Source: Clostridium zeae | GTDB taxonomy: Bacteria; Bacillota; Clostridia; Clostridiales; Clostridiaceae | Assembly: GCF_017312485.1 (NCBI RefSeq) | Contig: NZ_BMBA01000007.1 | Coordinates: forward strand, 62,001 to 126,000 | Reading direction: 5' to 3' | DNA length: 64,000 nucleotides | Shown here: piece by piece, positions 63,315-64,000 of the stretch | Numbering within the stretch: the stretch's first letter is position 1 | How the letters are laid out: the number at the start of each line of letters is the position of its first letter | Position numbers and translations under genes: made by a program | Notes under the pieces: model-generated | Seen by the model: only the letters and a program-made list of their open reading frames with translations | What the model was told of the DNA's origin: nothing | The model's database searches: none

Positions 63315-64000
63315 GTGAGTTTTAAAACAATATTAAAGATTATGGATTTAAAAACTCTTATAGCAGGATTTGTTCCTGTAGTTTTAGGATCTATTTACTC
63401 AAAGTATGCTTTTGATAGGATTAATATTTTATATCTTTTTTTATTAATAATAGCAATGATGCTTGTTCAAAGTGCAACCAATATGATTAATGACTATTTT
63501 GATTTTAAGCGAGGTGCAGATAGTAATAAAAGTGGAGATGAAAAGGCTTTAGTTAGTGGCGAAATTACTCCAAAACAGATTTTATTTCTTATTTTTTTAT
63601 ACCAATCCATTGCTCTTATAATAGGGATTTTTATTGGAAGTCAAACAAGCTATTATATTTTATTAATTGCTTTAATAGGAGGGCTAATTTCTTTTATATA
63701 TGCTGCTGGGCCATTGCCTATTTCATATACCCCAGTTAGCGAGATTGTCGCTGGTTCTACTATGGGAATTGGTATTACAACTACAGTAATTTATATTCAA
63801 TCAGGTATATTTAATTTTACTACAGTTTTAGTTACGGTACCTACAGCACTGTTTATAAGTACAATACTATTGACCAATAATTTAAGCGATCTAAAAGAAG
63901 ATTTTGAAGCTGGGAGAAAGACTCTGCCTATTTTAATAGGGGTGAAAAAAGCTGAAAAGTTATGGGCATTTGATGTTGTAATGTTGCTAGTATTAACTGT
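63315..64000 (+). CDS. UbiA-family prenyltransferase (MenA-like), second copy, cut by window edge
   Basis: A GTG start with TTGGAGGA upstream opens a frame that runs off the window (about 228 residues visible). It has the motifs NMINDYFDFKRGADSNKSGDE and NNLSDLKEDFEAGRKTL plus at least six helices, matching 1,4-dihydroxy-2-naphthoate polyprenyltransferase. It is closer to MenA than the first copy in motif spelling. It lies about 100 bases after the methyltransferase and may be the true MenA, with the other copy doing a second prenylation or acting on a different acceptor. Confidence 0.85.
   Translation, partial: MSFKTILKIMDLKTLIAGFVPVVLGSIYSKYAFDRINILYLFLLIIAMMLVQSATNMINDYFDFKRGADSNKSGDEKALVSGEITPKQILFLIFLYQSIALIIGIFIGSQTSYYILLIALIGGLISFIYAAGPLPISYTPVSEIVAGSTMGIGITTTVIYIQSGIFNFTTVLVTVPTALFISTILLTNNLSDLKEDFEAGRKTLPILIGVKKAEKLWAFDVVMLLVLT

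Overview
The window reads as a low-GC, strictly anaerobic Firmicute chromosome, most likely a Clostridium sensu stricto. The evidence is an AT-rich sequence with AGA/ATA-rich codon use, strong Shine-Dalgarno sites, many short intrinsic terminators, a glmS ribozyme, an S-box (SAM-I) riboswitch, a YjjI/YjjW glycyl-radical pair, an mtlA-mtlR-mtlF-mtlD PTS operon and clostridial ABC importers. No tRNA, rRNA or CRISPR array was found.

Layout. 1-9.0 kb: a cytoplasmic glycosidase cluster (GH3, GH42, an SGNH-esterase/GH3 fusion, GH95) that fits side-chain removal from imported fucosylated, acetylated xyloglucan-type oligosaccharides. 9.05-9.46 kb: a gene-free stretch with several strong hairpins, probably a large structured RNA. 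9.5-10.75 kb: a two-gene ThrE/YjjPB-type exporter on the minus strand. 10.99-17.1 kb: a SAM-I riboswitch and terminator, then a complete Opp/Dpp peptide importer. 17.1-28.7 kb: YjjI/YjjW, a DEAD-box helicase, a cystine-type ABC importer, an LCP protein, a nitroreductase and several unknown genes. 28.9-32.1 kb: a SWIM-SNF2 ATPase on the minus strand. 32.6-37.7 kb: the mannitol PTS operon with a cre site. 38.2-40.5 kb: glmS with its ribozyme.

40.5-54.9 kb is a Tn7-type island. An 8,262-bp element with tnsA, tnsB, tnsC, tnsD(tniQ) and a short tnsE and no cargo lies at 40508-48769. It is flanked by an exact 5-bp duplication (TTAAC) and is inserted 23 bp after the glmS stop, inside the left arm of the glmS terminator hairpin. 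Beyond it are resistance- and stress-type genes (MarR, TetR, a DHA2 MFS pump, an FMN reductase, a YqeK-like HD hydrolase, a Nudix hydrolase) mixed with extra Tn7-like ends. This suggests that several related elements were stacked at the same site. At least two genes in the island (tnsA and the tetR-like gene) seem to start at ATA behind a good Shine-Dalgarno.

55.2-64 kb: a chemotaxis receptor, a 33-residue Cys-tailed membrane peptide, then a cluster of polyprenyl synthase, DoxX, a YtkA-like exported protein, a NapH-like membrane Fe-S protein, two UbiA prenyltransferases, a CPBP protease and a UbiE/MenG methyltransferase. This looks like synthesis of an isoprenoid quinone plus an electron-transfer partner, which is unexpected in a fermentative clostridium. 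The promoter in front of it carries four 6-bp direct repeats at 11-bp spacing, laid out like a PhoP box.
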